Assembly: GCA_947494435.1 (NCBI GenBank)
Contig: CANLUY010000005.1
Coordinates: 1-54,227, forward strand
DNA length: 54,227 nt
Direction of reading: 5' to 3'
Source of the DNA: an uncultured Litoreibacter sp.
Lineage (GTDB): Bacteria; Pseudomonadota; Alphaproteobacteria; Rhodobacterales; Rhodobacteraceae
In this document: piece by piece, positions 53,094 to 54,227 of the stretch
Numbering within the stretch: the stretch's first letter is position 1
How the letters are laid out: each line of letters opens with the position of its first letter
Translations under genes and position numbers: made by a program
Notes under the pieces: generated by a model
What the model was told of the DNA's origin: nothing
Seen by the model: the letters and a program-made list of their open reading frames with translations, nothing else
Database searches by the model: none

Positions 53094-53228
53094 TCAACCC
53101 ACCGGCAGCGAATAGATCAGCGTCTTGATCGTCATCGAAGAGATCAGGACACGCTGAAGCAGCATCATAATGCCCATGAATCCCAAAAGCGCCGCACCGC
53201 CTACCAACATATACTCGAAACTCGCCAT
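53094..53228 (-). CDS. Leaderless Flp-like mini-pilin, copy D (first gene of the operon)
   Basis: 44 residues from ATG 53228: MASFEYMLVGGAALLGFMGI, then a hydrophobic and slightly basic end (SMTIKTLIYSLPVG). Glutamate is at position 5 followed by tyrosine, exactly as in a mature Flp pilin, but the Met replaces the leader. AGGAGA precedes the start. It heads the 20-gene minus-strand operon. Confidence 0.7.
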   Translation of the reverse strand: MASFEYMLVGGAALLGFMGIMMLLQRVLISSMTIKTLIYSLPVG

Positions 53229-53380
53229 GGCCTTCTCCTAACGCGCGAAAGTTCTTTGGCAGATTATGCAACAGAGCAGGCTAAAGGCGGGCTGTCGCAC
53301 AGAAAACGACGCCCGCACTTTGGCCGGTGACCTCACTAATCTGTGATCAAGTTTCGCCGTCCATGAAGTGGAGTTTTATT
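53229..53380. promoter_or_regulatory. Divergent promoter region of the Tad-like operon and the small secreted protein
   Basis: This 152-base gap must hold promoters for the long minus-strand operon and for the plus-strand gene at 53381. A TCAC-TAATCT-GTGA dyad (53332-53345) lies in it and could be a regulator site. I cannot name convincing -35/-10 pairs. Confidence 0.4.
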
Positions 53381-53686
53381 ATGTTTCGGACCTTATTCAT
53401 CACGCTGACCCTTTCGGCAGCAAGCGCTGCGACGGCGCAGGAATGTGAGGGGCTGGGGCTGAAAAGCACCTACCTGACGCAACAGTTTTGCGCGCAGATC
53501 CTTGATCTGATCCCTTCGGACACGACCCGCAGCATGAAGGATGATCCAACGCCAAAACCGGGCGCACCTAAGCTGCCGGATTGGGCTGATATCCAAGTGT
53601 TGCAAGACGCATATCGTGCCGACCCGCGTAAAACACTGGATCTGATCAAACGGATCAAAAGTGCCGGTGGATTGCCGGAAACCTGA
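53381..53686 (+). CDS. Small secreted protein with DPxKxLDLIxRIK motif
   Basis: 101 residues from ATG 53381, with GGAG 7 bases upstream; ATG 53363 and GTG 53327 are poorer starts. A signal peptide (FRTLFITLTLSAASAATA) is followed by a mature part with two cysteines (QECEGLG, FCAQILD) and the C-terminal DPRKTLDLIKRIKSAGG, which matches the small protein at 31744. Divergent from the Tad-like operon and followed by the lipoprotein gene. Function unknown. Confidence 0.82.
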   Translation: MFRTLFITLTLSAASAATAQECEGLGLKSTYLTQQFCAQILDLIPSDTTRSMKDDPTPKPGAPKLPDWADIQVLQDAYRADPRKTLDLIKRIKSAGGLPET

Positions 53687-53731
53687 TCTGACCACACCCC
53701 AATGCAACCCGTAACAAGAGGGACTTTGACC

Positions 53732-54145
53732 ATGTTACTCAAGACATCCAAACTCGCGACATCAGTGATCGTATGCGCTGTCGCGCTTTCCGCCTGTTCA
53801 CCGATCAAACGGATCGTGACGATCTCACCTGGCAGCTCGCAAACCTCGACTGTTGTCAAAGAAGAGGTCTTCGTTCCGCAAGCGCAAGCTGCACCTAAAC
53901 GTGTGGTTCGCCGCTCGTCGCAACCTGTGCGCACGACCCGCGTTACACCCCCAAGACCCGTCGCTGTCGCCTCTCCGCGTATCTCAGCGCCTGCTCCAGC
54001 CCCAGCTCCAGTGATCCCCGCTGCGGTTGAAGTGAAACCGGCGAAGAAAGATTGCTCTGTCAGTGGCACTCCAGGATGCCCTGTCGTGCGCAGTTTTGGT
54101 GATGAAGGCGATAGCGGCGGTGGAGGTGGTGGCTGGGGCGGATAA
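53732..54145 (+). CDS. Proline-rich outer-membrane lipoprotein
   Basis: 137 residues from ATG 53732 (GAGGG about 10 bases upstream; ATG 53702 is less likely). The lipobox is LSAC at the end of a short hydrophobic signal (TSVIVCAVALSAC). The mature chain is Pro/Ala/Val/Arg-rich (PRISAPAPAPAPVIPA), then two cysteines (DCSVSGTPGCP) and a glycine-rich end (GGGGGGWGG). Low complexity suggests a flexible spacer through the periplasm, perhaps a pilotin-like or anchoring role for the machine next door. It ends just before the terminator at the circle join. Confidence 0.8.
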   Translation: MLLKTSKLATSVIVCAVALSACSPIKRIVTISPGSSQTSTVVKEEVFVPQAQAAPKRVVRRSSQPVRTTRVTPPRPVAVASPRISAPAPAPAPVIPAAVEVKPAKKDCSVSGTPGCPVVRSFGDEGDSGGGGGGWGG

Positions 54146-54150
54146 CCCGA

Positions 54151-54227
54151 CCCAGCGACGACCCCAGACCCGGGCTGCATTCCATCAGCAGCCCGGGTTT
54201 TCGCGTGCCTATGACTTGACCTGACCC
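54151..54227. repeat. 77-bp terminal direct repeat (circle join), copy 2
   Basis: Identical to bases 1-77, including the terminator hairpin (54168-54201). It is an overlap of the linearised circle and should not be counted twice. Confidence 0.95.

Overview
The window is a complete circular replicon. Its first 77 bases (1-77) are repeated exactly as its last 77 (54151-54227), so the circle is about 54,150 bp and the join lies just downstream of a terminator. It carries a repABC replication/partition operon on the minus strand (repA 10215 to repC 6771) with a countertranscript RNA between repB and repC and a parS-like palindrome in the 3' end of repC. repABC replicons are an alphaproteobacterial hallmark. 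With the IalB-type protein, the Tad genes and the gene style, this suggests a Rhodobacterales (Roseobacter-group) plasmid (inference). I see no relaxase, type IV secretion genes, transposase, tRNA, rRNA or CRISPR array.

Layout. (1) 101-4807: a Crp/Fnr-type regulator converges on a three-gene minus-strand operon of a PLP-dependent decarboxylase, a histidine-rich protein of unknown family and a class III nucleotide cyclase. (2) 4904-6678: a histidine phosphatase and an AAA/DUF4143 ATPase. (3) 6771-10215: repCBA. (4) 10375-12063: a LuxR-type regulator fused to an alpha/beta-hydrolase fold that lacks its nucleophile. (5) 12277-31559: a two-partner secretion operon of the TpsB transporter, an IalB-like periplasmic protein and a 5,731-residue TpsA adhesin that fills about 32% of the plasmid. 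(6) 31744-34455: a small secreted protein and a caspase/Sel1 protein behind a perfect TGTGA-N6-TCACA Crp-type site. (7) 34514-53228: about 18.7 kb of 20 tightly packed minus-strand genes forming a Tad/type II-like machine with signalling parts. (8) 53381-54145: a small secreted protein and a proline-rich lipoprotein, divergent from that operon.

The most unusual part is region 7. It has two CpaF/TadA ATPases (one fused to an FHA domain), one TadB/TadC pair, a CpaB/RcpC protein, a prepilin peptidase, two TadE-like proteins and one TadG-like protein. I see no secretin, TadZ/CpaE or canonical Flp prepilin. In place of the pilin are four mini-proteins of 39-49 residues that look like mature pilin N-termini without a leader. 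The same operon encodes an FHA membrane protein, a membrane-spanning pseudokinase fused to a formylglycine-enzyme-like domain, an OmpA-like protein, an intact caspase with an EF-hand-like loop and a second caspase-fold protein that has lost both catalytic residues. A third, intact caspase with Sel1 repeats lies just outside, convergent with the operon. The small secreted proteins in regions 6 and 8 share a C-terminal motif, which ties the flanks of the locus together.

A working model (inference): the plasmid specialises in surface contact. cAMP made by the plasmid cyclase acts through the plasmid Crp-like regulator on the caspase module, the LuxR-hydrolase protein may sense a small molecule and control the adhesin operon, and FHA/pseudokinase/caspase parts regulate or execute an output of the Tad-like machine. 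No intergenic stretch exceeds about 215 bases.
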